Origin: Gammaproteobacteria bacterium
GTDB lineage: Bacteria > Pseudomonadota > Gammaproteobacteria > SZUA-229
DNA: 34,256 nt
Assembly (NCBI GenBank): GCA_029881425.1
Contig: JAOUMO010000004.1
Span: 1 to 34,256 of the forward strand
Reading direction: 5' to 3'
This document shows, one piece after another, positions 22,100 to 31,571 of the stretch; within the stretch, counting starts at the first letter, position 1, and each line of letters opens with the position of its first letter. The translations under genes and the position numbers were made by a program. The notes beneath the pieces were generated by a model. That model was not told where the DNA came from and ran no database searches. It was given only the letters and a program-made list of their open reading frames with translations.

Positions 22100-22153
22100 A
22101 ATAAAAAAGGCCCACCTATATGGTGGGCCTTTTTTATTTGGCTGGGGAACTAG
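22085..22153. repeat. Perfect 32-bp inverted repeat (5-nt loop) duplicating the tRNA-Gln 3' end in inverted orientation
   Basis: Left arm ctagttccccagccaaataaaaaaggcccacc (22085-22116), loop tatat, right arm ggtgggccttttttatttggctggggaactag (22122-22153). Confidence 0.95.
22101..22139. terminator. Bidirectional intrinsic terminator immediately after tRNA-Gln
   Basis: aaaaaaggcccacc-tatat-ggtgggcctttttt perfect hairpin with flanking A6/T6 runs. Confidence 0.88.
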
Positions 22154-22201
22154 CACGAGATCCTGGATCAGGTTTGACTCGATTGCCGGGAGCAATCGAG
22201 A
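22126..22201. repeat. Direct repeat copy A (76 nt) downstream of tRNA-Gln
   Basis: ggccttttttatttggctggggaactagcacgagatcctggatcaggtttgactcgattgccgggagcaatcgaga; differs from copy B at three positions. Confidence 0.93.
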
Positions 22202-22304
22202 ACAGGGTCATGCTGTATATGACCCTGGCCCCGAAGGGGTGAGGCGCAGGACGCGCCGAATAATCACAGTATCAGCCAGTAACTAGCTGATTAAGCGACA
22301 GGTA

Positions 22305-22380
22305 GGCCTTTTTTATTTGGCTGGGGAACGAGTACGAGATCCTGGATCAGGTTCGACTCGATTGCCGGGAGCAATCGAGA
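22305..22380. repeat. Direct repeat copy B (76 nt), offset 179 nt from copy A
   Basis: ggccttttttatttggctggggaacgagtacgagatcctggatcaggttcgactcgattgccgggagcaatcgaga. Confidence 0.93.
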
Positions 22381-23100
22381 GTGGCGTCATGCTTTATTAT
22401 GGTAATGGAGAGTGGTTTTGAATGAAATAAGTGACTTGTTAAAAAGTAGGCCGGAGTCAATGAGTTGTTATAACTATTTGTTTATTATGGTTATTTTTAT
22501 GTATTGAGGGGGGTGAAGGCTGTGCTCCCCAGGAGGGCAATAGCTGATGTTGTTGTATGTACAGCGTCTATGTGTGAGCCTGGTTCATTGTGCGATCAAG
22601 GCTCTATTTTGTAACCTCCTGGTTGAGTCTTTGTTAAAAATAAAACGATGAAGATCACATTACAGGACGATGACAAAGCCAGACAGTTTAAAAACAGTTT
22701 GTCATGGTGTATATTGCGCGCTGATTCAGTCTAGATTGATGACCAATAGATATTTTGTCTGAAAGATGAAAGAAAAAAGTTTCAATTTATTCTGTCATAA
22801 ATGATTAAAGGTCTGATCATTTGTACAAAAATAGAAAATGCTGTTTTTAGCTTAAATAAAGGCATTTTTTGAGCAGAGTCAATTTATGTTATTGGTCTTT
22901 TTGAGAGACTCAACATGAATTTTATTTTGCACATTGTGTGGACAGGTTAAAAAAACTGTCCTAATAAGTGATTAATCAAACAATTACGGTTTAAAACTAT
23001 TGACTTACATCGATAATTGTTTATAAATACAACTGGTTTTTTTGTTTGACCACAAAAAGTCATAGCTATGATAAATAACAACATGCAGGAGTCTTGCATA

Positions 23101-24141
23101 ATGAAAAAACGTTTCTTAGTAATCGCTATTGCAGCGGGTTTAGTTTCTCCACTAGCAGCAAACGCTGAAGCTTCAGTATATGGTATTGCACATGCTGCAC
23201 TTACCAGTGCTTCTGGTGATGATTCAGCAGATGCAATGCTGGTAAATAGTAATAGTTCACGTGTTGGTGTTAAAGGTTCAGAAGATCTGGGCGGCGGCAT
23301 GAAAGCTGTCTACAAAATGGAATTCGGTGTAGATATTACTGATTCTGGTGATTTATCTGCTCGTAACCAGTATGTTGGTCTGAGTACAGGCATGGGTACA
23401 GTGCTGCTGGGTCGTCATGACACGCCTCTGAAAATGGTTCAGGGTGGTTTCGACGTATTCAACGATACCGTTGCTGATATGGCTGGTGGTGTGAGCGTTT
23501 CTTATGACGCTACAGCTGCAGAAGCAACTGCTGAGTTCGGTGCGCTTGCTCAAGGTGCTGGTACTTACACTTACGCTGGTGGTCTGGTTCGCGGTGAGAA
23601 TCGTGCTGAAAGCGTGATTGCCTGGGTTAGCCCCAAGTTCGGTGCAATCAAGGCCGTTGTTGCCCTGGTTCCTGGTGAAGCTGCTCCAAATGACGGCATT
23701 GCTGACGGTACATCTATCGGTATCATGTACGATGCCAACAACCTGTACGTAGGTCTGGGTATCAACTCTACAGAAGATGTGGGTCTGGCTGATCAGACTC
23801 GTCTGACGGCTACATACACAATGGATGCACTGACAGTTGGTTTCATGTACAGCACATCTGATATAGGTACTGCTGATGACGAGATTGCAATGGGTCTGAG
23901 CGCTGCCTACAAGATGGGTGCCAACACATTCAAGTTCCAGTACATCGATACAACTGATACTGCGCTGACTGTTACAGGTCCTACTGGTACTGTTCTTGTT
24001 GCGCAGGGTTATGATGAAACACGTACTACTGTAGGTGTTGATCATGCTATGTCTAAAGCAACTTCAGTATATGCTTTGGCTGATAGCTGGAGCGAAGCTG
24101 ACGTGACTAACATCTCGTTTGGTCTGAAGCACAACTTCTAA
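23101..24141 (+). CDS. Gram-negative porin
   Basis: Signal peptide MKKRFLVIAIAAGLVSPLAANAEA, SVYGIAHAAL, SSRVGVKGSEDLGGGMKAVYKMEFGVD, RNQYVGLSTGMGTVLLGRHDTP, C-terminal NISFGLKHNF ending in Phe. Confidence 0.93.
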   Translation: MKKRFLVIAIAAGLVSPLAANAEASVYGIAHAALTSASGDDSADAMLVNSNSSRVGVKGSEDLGGGMKAVYKMEFGVDITDSGDLSARNQYVGLSTGMGTVLLGRHDTPLKMVQGGFDVFNDTVADMAGGVSVSYDATAAEATAEFGALAQGAGTYTYAGGLVRGENRAESVIAWVSPKFGAIKAVVALVPGEAAPNDGIADGTSIGIMYDANNLYVGLGINSTEDVGLADQTRLTATYTMDALTVGFMYSTSDIGTADDEIAMGLSAAYKMGANTFKFQYIDTTDTALTVTGPTGTVLVAQGYDETRTTVGVDHAMSKATSVYALADSWSEADVTNISFGLKHNF

Positions 24142-24161
24142 GTTATATTTTATAACATTAG

Positions 24162-24191
24162 AAAAAAACGGGGCTTAGGCCCCGTTTTTTT
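24162..24191. terminator. Intrinsic terminator after the porin gene
   Basis: aaaaaaacggggc-ttag-gccccgttttttt. Confidence 0.9.
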
Positions 24192-24408
24192 ATGCCTGAA
24201 ATAAATCCAGTTTAATGGGTTGCTAGTTGCTTCGTTACCAGTATGTGAATAACCCCCCATATTACAGAGCAAGCTCAGACAGAATAGACGTTGATAGTGT
24301 GCTTAATTAATACTATTAAGGTGCATCAAATCCTCAGCAGGCCATGTCCAGCAGCGTCTTCTGTGCTAGAATCTCTGGCTTTCATCAACAGGCCGATTCG
24401 CTCCATCC

Positions 24409-27400
24409 ATGACCGCTGAATCTATAACATCCACCAGTCGTATTCGCGAAATTCCCTATAATTACACCTCGTTTTCTGATCGGGAAATTATAATTCGTTT
24501 CCTGGGTGAGTCCATGTGGGCGAAGATTAATCAGCTACGGGGTTCGCGTCGCACCGGTCATTCGGCACGTATGCTGTTCGAGGTGCTGGGTGATATGTGG
24601 GTTATTACACGTAATCCCTTTATCCAGGATGATTTGCTGGAAAACCGGCGCCGCAGGAAGCAGCTGGTGGCAGCCCTGCATCACCGCCTGGACCAGATCG
24701 TGCTGCGTGCGGACGGCAATGAGCAGGCTTTGGAGCTGGCAGATGCGGCAGCTAAGGCAGTAGGTGAATTTGCCGCCTGGTTTGAATCACAGCAGTCGCT
24801 GCGTAATCGGGCCACACGCCTGCTGGCAAAAATCACGCGTCGGGATAATGTCGATTTCAGTGGCATAGCCCGTGTTTCCCATGTCACCGATGCCACCGAC
24901 TGGCGTGTCGAGTTCCCCTTTGTTGTGCTGACCCCGGATACGGAAGACGAAATCCCCGCCATGGTGAAGGCCTGTATCGAGCTGGGACTGACCATCATTG
25001 CGCGCGGTGGCGGTACCGGTTATACCGGCGGTGCGGTACCCCTGTATGCTAATACGGCGGTGATCAATACCGAAAAGCTTGAAGCCCTGGCGACGGTAGA
25101 AATGAAGAGCATTCCCGGTGTCGATCGCCCGGTACCAACGGTTCGTGCCGAGGCGGGTGTCGTCACCAAACGGGTCTCCGAGCTGGCCGAGGCTCATGGC
25201 TATGTGTTTGCGGTGGATCCCACATCCCAGGATGCCTCCACCATTGGCGGCAATATCGCGATGAATGCGGGCGGCAAGAAGGCGGTGATGTGGGGCACGA
25301 CACTGGATAACCTGGTGTCCTGGCGCATGGTCACGGCCGACGGTAACTGGCTGGAAGTCGAACGCATCAATCATAACCTGGGCAAGATCCACCAGCAGGC
25401 CGAGGTCGAGTTCAGGGTGAGTCGTTTCCAGGCCGGTAAGGAATCACTGCTGGGGCAGCCCGAAATACTCAAATTCCCCGGACAATCGCTGCGTAAAGAA
25501 GGCCTGGGTAAGGATGTCACCGACAAATTTCTCGGTGGTCTGCCCGGGGTGCAGAAAGAGGGGTGTGACGGCCTGATTACTTCTGCCGTATTCGTCCTGC
25601 ACACTATGCCCAAACAACGGCGCACCGTGTGCCTGGAATTTTATGGCCATGATCTACATGAGTCCGTGCCGGCGATCGTTGAGGTCAAGGATTACCTGGA
25701 ACAGAACCCGGACATCATGCTCTCCGGCCTCGAGCACCTGGATGATCGTTATATCCGTGCGGTAAATTACAGCCCCAAGGCAGCGCGCACCGAGTCCCCC
25801 AAAATGCTGTTGCTGGCGGATATTGCCAGTGATGATGAAAATGCGGTGGCCGAGGCCGCATCGCAGGTGGTGCGCCTGGCGAATGCCCGTCATGCGGAAG
25901 GTTTTATCGCAGTCAGTGCCGAGGCACGCCAGCGTTTCTGGTCGGACCGTGCCCGTACCGCGGCCATTGCGGCGCACACCAATGCCTTCAAAATTAATGA
26001 GGATGTGGTGATCCCGCTCGACCGGCTGGCCGAATATTCGGAAGGCATAGAGCGTATGAACATCGAGCAGTCCATCAGTAATAAGCTGGTGCTGCTGGAT
26101 AAGATTGAAAACTGCCTGTTGCTGAGTCAGCAGCCAGAGTTGCAGAAGACCGATGAGCCAGAAACGGCAGCCCTGATTACGGCCCATTTTGAATCCGCAT
26201 TAGAAACCCTGGCGCGGGTACGTCAGCGCTGGCAGGGTTTGTTGCATTCACTGGATGAGCCGGCCGAGCAGCATATTGATATCCTGCTGGACGAAGAAAA
26301 GACCCGTTTACGTGCCGGTGATACCCTGGTCCAGGGCCTGTTGCGCCATGAAATCCTGGTCTCTTACCGTGCGGAGGTTGAGCAGCCGTTAAAACAGATT
26401 TTCAGGGGCCATGACCTGCTGGCGATCCAGAACAAGCTGGATGGCATGCACGGCGAAGTCCTGTCCAGCCGCTTATTTGTCGCCCTGCATATGCACGCGG
26501 GTGACGGCAATGTGCATACCAATATCCCCGTGAACTCGAATGACTACGCGATGATGCAGGAGGCCGAGCGACTCGTTGATCGCATCATGGAACTGGCGAT
26601 TTCACTGGGCGGCGTTATTTCTGGTGAGCATGGCATCGGGCTGACCAAGTTTCAGTACCTGGACCAGCGTACCATTAGCGCCTTTGCTGAATATAAGCAG
26701 CAGGTCGATCCCGAGGGGCACTTCAATCGAGGTAAACTGCTGGTACAGACCGGTGGCCTTGAGCGTGCCTATACACCATCACTACGCCTGTTAAAACAGG
26801 AAGCCATTATCCTGGAAGAGAGCGAGCTGGGTGAATTGAATGATGCGATTGCCCATTGCCTGCGTTGCGGTAAGTGCAAGTCGAGCTGCACCACCCATGT
26901 GCCATCGGCCAATTTATTGTATTCACCGCGCAACAAAATACTCGCCTCTGGCCTGATTACCGAGGCCTTCCTGTACGAGGAGCAGACCCGCCGTGGTATT
27001 TCCGTGCGTCACTTTGATGAAATGAATGATGTAGCGGATCACTGTACCATCTGTCACCGCTGTTTATCGCCCTGTCCGGTGAATATCGATTTTGGCGATG
27101 TTACCGTAAAAATGCGCCATATCCTCAAGTCGCAGGGGCAGCGCCGGGTGAACCTGGCAACAAAATTGTCTATGGCCTTCCTGAACATTACCGATCCGGC
27201 GGCGATTAAGCTGGTCCGTGCCGGCCTTATCCAGGCGGGTTATATGGGGCAGCGTTTTGGCCGACGCCTGATGAAGCTCGTGCCCGGCTTGCTGCCGAAG
27301 CAGAAACGGCCTGCTTCCACTACCGGTAAGCCGGTGATAAAAGAGCAGGTTATCCAGTTCATGAGCAAGCCCATGCCGGCGGATGTACCGGCAAGAACCC

Positions 27401-28269
27401 TGCGTTCGACGCTGGGCGTGGAAGATAACAAGACCATCCCTATCCTGCGTGATCCCGCTAAAACAGATATCAACAGTGAAGCTGTATTTTATTTCCCCGG
27501 TTGTGGTTCAGAGCGCCTGTTCAGCCAGGTGGGTGCGGCCACATTGAGCTGGTTATATGAATTAGGAATCCAGACAGTACTGCCGCCGGGTTACCTGTGT
27601 TGCGGTTATCCCCAAACCGCATCCGGTGATACCGAAAAGGGGCGGCAGATTACCACCGGTAACCGGGTGTTATTCCACCGTATGGCGAATACACTCAATT
27701 ACCTGGATATCAAAACCGTGGTGGTTTCCTGTGGTACCTGTATCGACCAGTTGCTGGAATACCAGTTTGAGCAGATATTTCCCGGCTGCCGCTTAATGGA
27801 TATCCACGAATACCTGATGGAGAAGGGCGTCAGCATGGAGGGCGTGGGCGGCACACAGTATCTATACCATGATCCCTGTCATTCACCGATGAAGCAGTAC
27901 GCCCCCATTAAAGTGGCCTCCAGCCTGATGGGTAAGGATGTAACCCTGTCCGATCGCTGTTGTGGTGAGTCGGGTACCTTTGCCGTAGCGCGTGCAGATA
28001 TTGCGGCCCAGGTGAAATTCCGCAAGCAGCGCGAACTTAAACAGGGTATCAAGCAGTTGAGCAGTCATGAAAAGGCGCTGAACGGGAATATTAAAATGCT
28101 CACATCCTGTCCCGCCTGCCAGCAGGGGCTGTCACGTTATGCGGATGATACCGGGCTGGAAGTCGATTACATCGTGGTTGAGCTGGCGAAACACAAGCTG
28201 GGTAAGGACTGGCAGAGCCAGTTTGTGAAGTCGGTGAAGAATGGTGGGATTGAGCGGGTCCTGTTGTGA
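24409..28269 (+). CDS. Large FAD-linked oxidase / Fe-S oxidoreductase fusion (DUF3683-type, GlcD-like plus GlcF-like)
   Basis: 1286 aa; FAD-binding motifs [14 protein letters not shown] and [34 protein letters not shown] and [10 protein letters not shown], then ferredoxin motifs [17 protein letters not shown] and [15 protein letters not shown] and CCG-type motifs ([24 protein letters not shown]). Confidence 0.9.
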   Translation: MTAESITSTSRIREIPYNYTSFSDREIIIRFLGESMWAKINQLRGSRRTGHSARMLFEVLGDMWVITRNPFIQDDLLENRRRRKQLVAALHHRLDQIVLRADGNEQALELADAAAKAVGEFAAWFESQQSLRNRATRLLAKITRRDNVDFSGIARVSHVTDATDWRVEFPFVVLTPDTEDEIPAMVKACIELGLTIIARGGGTGYTGGAVPLYANTAVINTEKLEALATVEMKSIPGVDRPVPTVRAEAGVVTKRVSELAEAHGYVFAVDPTSQDASTIGGNIAMNAGGKKAVMWGTTLDNLVSWRMVTADGNWLEVERINHNLGKIHQQAEVEFRVSRFQAGKESLLGQPEILKFPGQSLRKEGLGKDVTDKFLGGLPGVQKEGCDGLITSAVFVLHTMPKQRRTVCLEFYGHDLHESVPAIVEVKDYLEQNPDIMLSGLEHLDDRYIRAVNYSPKAARTESPKMLLLADIASDDENAVAEAASQVVRLANARHAEGFIAVSAEARQRFWSDRARTAAIAAHTNAFKINEDVVIPLDRLAEYSEGIERMNIEQSISNKLVLLDKIENCLLLSQQPELQKTDEPETAALITAHFESALETLARVRQRWQGLLHSLDEPAEQHIDILLDEEKTRLRAGDTLVQGLLRHEILVSYRAEVEQPLKQIFRGHDLLAIQNKLDGMHGEVLSSRLFVALHMHAGDGNVHTNIPVNSNDYAMMQEAERLVDRIMELAISLGGVISGEHGIGLTKFQYLDQRTISAFAEYKQQVDPEGHFNRGKLLVQTGGLERAYTPSLRLLKQEAIILEESELGELNDAIAHCLRCGKCKSSCTTHVPSANLLYSPRNKILASGLITEAFLYEEQTRRGISVRHFDEMNDVADHCTICHRCLSPCPVNIDFGDVTVKMRHILKSQGQRRVNLATKLSMAFLNITDPAAIKLVRAGLIQAGYMGQRFGRRLMKLVPGLLPKQKRPASTTGKPVIKEQVIQFMSKPMPADVPARTLRSTLGVEDNKTIPILRDPAKTDINSEAVFYFPGCGSERLFSQVGAATLSWLYELGIQTVLPPGYLCCGYPQTASGDTEKGRQITTGNRVLFHRMANTLNYLDIKTVVVSCGTCIDQLLEYQFEQIFPGCRLMDIHEYLMEKGVSMEGVGGTQYLYHDPCHSPMKQYAPIKVASSLMGKDVTLSDRCCGESGTFAVARADIAAQVKFRKQRELKQGIKQLSSHEKALNGNIKMLTSCPACQQGLSRYADDTGLEVDYIVVELAKHKLGKDWQSQFVKSVKNGGIERVLL

Positions 28270-28272
28270 TTT

Positions 28273-28300
28273 AAGTCGGAAGTCGGAAGTCGGAAGTCGG
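28273..28300. repeat. Heptanucleotide tandem array, (AAGTCGG)x4
   Basis: aagtcggaagtcggaagtcggaagtcgg directly after the stop of the DUF3683-type gene. Confidence 0.97.
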
Positions 28301-28318
28301 AAAAAATGTTTCGCTTTT

Positions 28319-28352
28319 GACTAACGACTAACGACTAACGACTAACGACTAA
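28319..28352. repeat. Heptanucleotide tandem array, (GACTAAC)x4 plus partial GACTAA
   Basis: gactaacgactaacgactaacgactaacgactaa directly before the 3' end of rpiA. Confidence 0.97.
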
Positions 28353-28356
28353 AGTC

Positions 28357-29019
28357 TTATTTCGGCATTACCGTTTTCGCGCCATCCTGGGTGCCGAGGA
28401 TCAGTACATCTGCACCGCGGTTTGCAAATAGCCCACAGGTTACAACACCGGCCCAGCTATTAATTTCATTTTCCATTTTGATTGGTTCCATAATCTCCAG
28501 GTCGTGAACATCGAGGATGACATTGCCGTTATCGGTGATGAAATTTTCACGCCATACCGGGCGACCACCCAGCTTCACCAGCTCGCGTGCAATATAGCTA
28601 CGGGCCATGGGGATCACTTCGACCGGTAAGGGGAACTTGCCCATGACGTCGACCAGTTTCGTTTCATCGGCGATACAGACAAATTTCTTACTGGCGCCAG
28701 CAATAATTTTTTCACGGGTAAGGGCGCCACCGCCGCCCTTGATCAGTGACAGGTTGTGGTTGGACTCATCGGCACCATCAATGTAAACCGGAATATAGTC
28801 AACATTGTTCAGGTCAAATACTTCGATGCCGCGTTCCTGCATCAGTTTGGTCGATGCCTCGGAGCTGGATACTGCACCTTTGATCTTGCCCTTTATTTCG
28901 GCCAGGCAGTCAATGAAATGATTTACTGTAGAGCCGGTGCCTACACCAACAATTTCATCTTCAACAACATAGGCCATGGCGGCTTCAGCGGCTTTGCGTT
29001 TCATTTCATCTTGCGTCAT
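28357..29019 (-). CDS. rpiA: Ribose-5-phosphate isomerase A
   Basis: [43 protein letters not shown] motifs. Confidence 0.96.
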   Translation of the reverse strand: MTQDEMKRKAAEAAMAYVVEDEIVGVGTGSTVNHFIDCLAEIKGKIKGAVSSSEASTKLMQERGIEVFDLNNVDYIPVYIDGADESNHNLSLIKGGGGALTREKIIAGASKKFVCIADETKLVDVMGKFPLPVEVIPMARSYIARELVKLGGRPVWRENFITDNGNVILDVHDLEIMEPIKMENEINSWAGVVTCGLFANRGADVLILGTQDGAKTVMPK

Positions 29020-29110
29020 AGTACGAACTCCTAAATCAGATGGCAGAATAATACCTGTTGTCGACTAACAAGTCATCTGCCCGGCTGCGTGATGAATTAA
29101 TGAAGATGCT

Positions 29111-30628
29111 ATGACACAAAAATATATAGAAAAAATACTCACTGCACGGGTCTACGATGTAGCCATAGAATCACCGCTGGAGGTGGCCAATCGACTCGGG
29201 ACACGACTGGAAAATCATATCCTGTTGAAGCGGGAGGATTTGCAGCCGGTGTTTTCCTTCAAGTTACGCGGGGCCTATAACAAGTTATTCCAGCTACTTC
29301 GTGGTGGTGAAGTAAAGGGTGTAATTGCGGCCTCGGCGGGTAACCATGCCCAGGGGCTGGCCCTGTCGGCATCAAAACTGGGCGTGAAGGCCACCATCGT
29401 CATGCCGAAAACCACGCCGCGTATCAAGGTGGATGCGGTACGCTCCTACGGTGCCAAAGCAGTACTGTTTGGTGATACCTATGATGAGGCCTCTGAATAT
29501 GCCTATGAGTTGGCAGAAAAAGAGGGTTTAAGTTTTATTCATCCCTACGATGATCCTGATGTAATTGCCGGCCAGGGCACCGTGGCAATGGAAATTTTGC
29601 GCCAGTACCCGGAGCCAATACACGCGGTATTTATTCCCGTCGGCGGTGGTGGCCTGATTGCCGGTATGGGGGCCTATATAAAATACCTGCGGCCCGAGAT
29701 AAAAGTGATTGGTGTCGAGCCGGAAGATGCTGCCTGTATGGCCGAGGCGTTTAAGAAAAACCGCCGTGTCACACTGGATACGGTGGGTATTTTTGCGGAT
29801 GGCGTTGCCGTGCGCCAGGTGGGGCGAGAAACCTTCCGCGTCGCCAAACAATGTGTTGATGAAGTTATCACTGTGAGTACGGATGAAATCTGTGCCGCCA
29901 TTAAGGATATTTTTGATGATACCCGCTCCATCACCGAGCCGGCCGGAGCACTGGCGGTGGCGGGTATAAAAAAATATATTGATAGCCATGGGCTAAAAGA
30001 CCAGACCCTGGTGGCGATCAATAGTGGTGCGAATATGAATTTTGATCGCCTGCGTCATGTCTCGGAACGGGCTGAGTTGGGTGAGCATGGTGAAGGCCTG
30101 GTGGCGGTTACCATCCCGGAAAAACCGGGTAGTTTCCTCAAGTTCTGTAAAACCATCGGCAAGCGAGGTATTACCGAATTCAACTACCGTTATGCCGATG
30201 ATCGGGATGCCCATGTCTTTGCCGGTATTAAATTATCCGAGGGACTGGCGGAAATGGATCAGCTAATTGAAAAACTGGAGACCGCAGGTTACCCGGTACT
30301 CAGCATGACCGATAACGAAGTAGCGAAGATGCACGTGCGCTACATGGTGGGCGGTCATGTCCATGGGCTGGAAAACGAAGTGCTATACCGGTTTGAATTT
30401 CCCGAACGCCCCGGTGCCTTGCTTAATTTTTTAAGCCAGATCGGTACGCGCTGGAATATCAGTCTGTTTCATTATCGTAACCACGGTGCAGCCTATGGTC
30501 GAGTGCTGGTTGGTTTGCAGGTGCCGGCTAGTGACCACAAGGCGTTGAAAGACTTTCTCAGTAGCCTGGGGTATCGCTGGTGGGAAGAGACCGATAACCC
30601 GGCTTACAGTATGTTTCTTGGTGGCTGA
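29111..30628 (+). CDS. ilvA: Threonine ammonia-lyase, biosynthetic
   Basis: LKREDLQPVFSFKLRGAYNK PLP-Lys motif, AASAGNHAQGLALSA, two C-terminal ACT-like regulatory repeats; 505 aa. Confidence 0.96.
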   Translation: MTQKYIEKILTARVYDVAIESPLEVANRLGTRLENHILLKREDLQPVFSFKLRGAYNKLFQLLRGGEVKGVIAASAGNHAQGLALSASKLGVKATIVMPKTTPRIKVDAVRSYGAKAVLFGDTYDEASEYAYELAEKEGLSFIHPYDDPDVIAGQGTVAMEILRQYPEPIHAVFIPVGGGGLIAGMGAYIKYLRPEIKVIGVEPEDAACMAEAFKKNRRVTLDTVGIFADGVAVRQVGRETFRVAKQCVDEVITVSTDEICAAIKDIFDDTRSITEPAGALAVAGIKKYIDSHGLKDQTLVAINSGANMNFDRLRHVSERAELGEHGEGLVAVTIPEKPGSFLKFCKTIGKRGITEFNYRYADDRDAHVFAGIKLSEGLAEMDQLIEKLETAGYPVLSMTDNEVAKMHVRYMVGGHVHGLENEVLYRFEFPERPGALLNFLSQIGTRWNISLFHYRNHGAAYGRVLVGLQVPASDHKALKDFLSSLGYRWWEETDNPAYSMFLGG

Positions 30629-30633
30629 AAAGC

Positions 30634-31239
30634 TTATTCTTGAATTACTTTTTTATCGTATAGACACCGTTCTGTGGCGATCATGTTCAAGGGTACATCC
30701 CAGGGTTCACAGGGGAGTTGCTCTATTTTCTGGCACTCATGGGCCAGTCCAATGAGATGTGGGCTGTGCCATTGTTTGCGGTGGCGGGTAAAGGCCAGGC
30801 TGCGATCATAATAACCACCGCCCATACCGAGGCGATTCATCTCTTCATCGAAGGCGACCAGGGGTAGCAGTATTAGATTGAGCTGCCGTGCACGAATCCA
30901 TTCACTGGGGTGGCAGTTGGGTTCGTTAATACCAAAACGATTCGTTATTAATCTTGAGCCAGGGTGGTAGGGTGCGAAAACCAGGGCATGGCCCGTCGGT
31001 GGCAGTACCGGTAAATAAACCTGTTTTTTATATTTCCATGCCCTGTGTATGAGATAGGCGGGATCAATTTCTCCATCTTCAGCAAGGTAGAGTGCAATGC
31101 GCGATGCATTAAGGAATAAAGGGTGACGGCTTAGTTGTTGTGCAACGGACTGGGCGTGCAGGTCTTGCTGATGGTCACTCAGCGCGCGTCGTTGTTGACG
31201 TACGCTTTTACGTAGTTGGTCTCGTGGGCTTGCTGGCAT
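30634..31239 (-). CDS. 5-formyltetrahydrofolate cyclo-ligase
   Basis: LRKSVRQQRRALS N-terminus and LNLILLPLVAFDEEMNRLGMGGGYYDRSL; lies downstream of 6S RNA as ygfA does in E. coli. ORF extends to 31281 but that part overlaps the 6S RNA; Met at 31239 is the likely start. Confidence 0.92.
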   Translation of the reverse strand: MPASPRDQLRKSVRQQRRALSDHQQDLHAQSVAQQLSRHPLFLNASRIALYLAEDGEIDPAYLIHRAWKYKKQVYLPVLPPTGHALVFAPYHPGSRLITNRFGINEPNCHPSEWIRARQLNLILLPLVAFDEEMNRLGMGGGYYDRSLAFTRHRKQWHSPHLIGLAHECQKIEQLPCEPWDVPLNMIATERCLYDKKVIQE

Positions 31240-31265
31240 GGCCAGTAGCTTAGAGCCAAAATTAG

Positions 31266-31460
31266 GAGGGTGCAACCGCAAATGCCGTAGCAGGACTCAC
31301 GATCCTTGAACCTGGGGTTCAAGTGGGAATTCGCGTCGACGTATAAGGCCTCCCACACTAGGCGGTAACGCACACAGCGCCTGACAGCTAATCTCCCGGT
31401 GTCGATGAGTAAGGCTCAAGGGTTTTATAAGTTGTGCTTACAAACACCGCAGAAGCACCC
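31266..31460 (-). ncRNA. ssrS: 6S RNA (approximate ends)
   Basis: Reverse strand reads gggtgc...cccttgagccttactcatcgacacc...gggaggccttatacgtcgacgcgaattcccacttgaaccccaggttcaaggatcgtgag...gcaccc, matching conserved E. coli 6S blocks (CCCUGAGCC, GAAGCCUUA, CACCUUGAACC-AAGGGUUCAAGG) in the zapA-ssrS-ygfA order. Confidence 0.9.
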
Positions 31461-31571
31461 AAACTCTTTACCGTTGCCCGGCTCCCTGCTTTGCAGGGAG
31501 ATTGGGCACCTCAGATGAGTGAGGCTGGAATCATATTAACAAGGTCAGCTTGATACTTTGTTGACCTGTAT

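Noticed and set aside
22126-22392. Integrated genetic element using the tRNA-Gln 3' end as att site
   Set aside because: The repeated tRNA end is in inverted orientation, only ~180 nt separate the copies, and there is no integrase gene nearby.
23353-24045. 230-aa antisense ORF within the porin gene
   Set aside because: Composition is cysteine/threonine/serine rich as expected from reading porin codons in reverse; no motif or plausible start context.
24787-26187. Antisense ORFs in the DUF3683-type gene (24787..25392, 25654..26187)
   Set aside because: Opposite a strong coding frame in GC-rich sequence; no domain recognised.
28273-28352. CRISPR array
   Set aside because: Repeats are 7 nt with no spacers; simple tandem arrays rather than CRISPR repeats.
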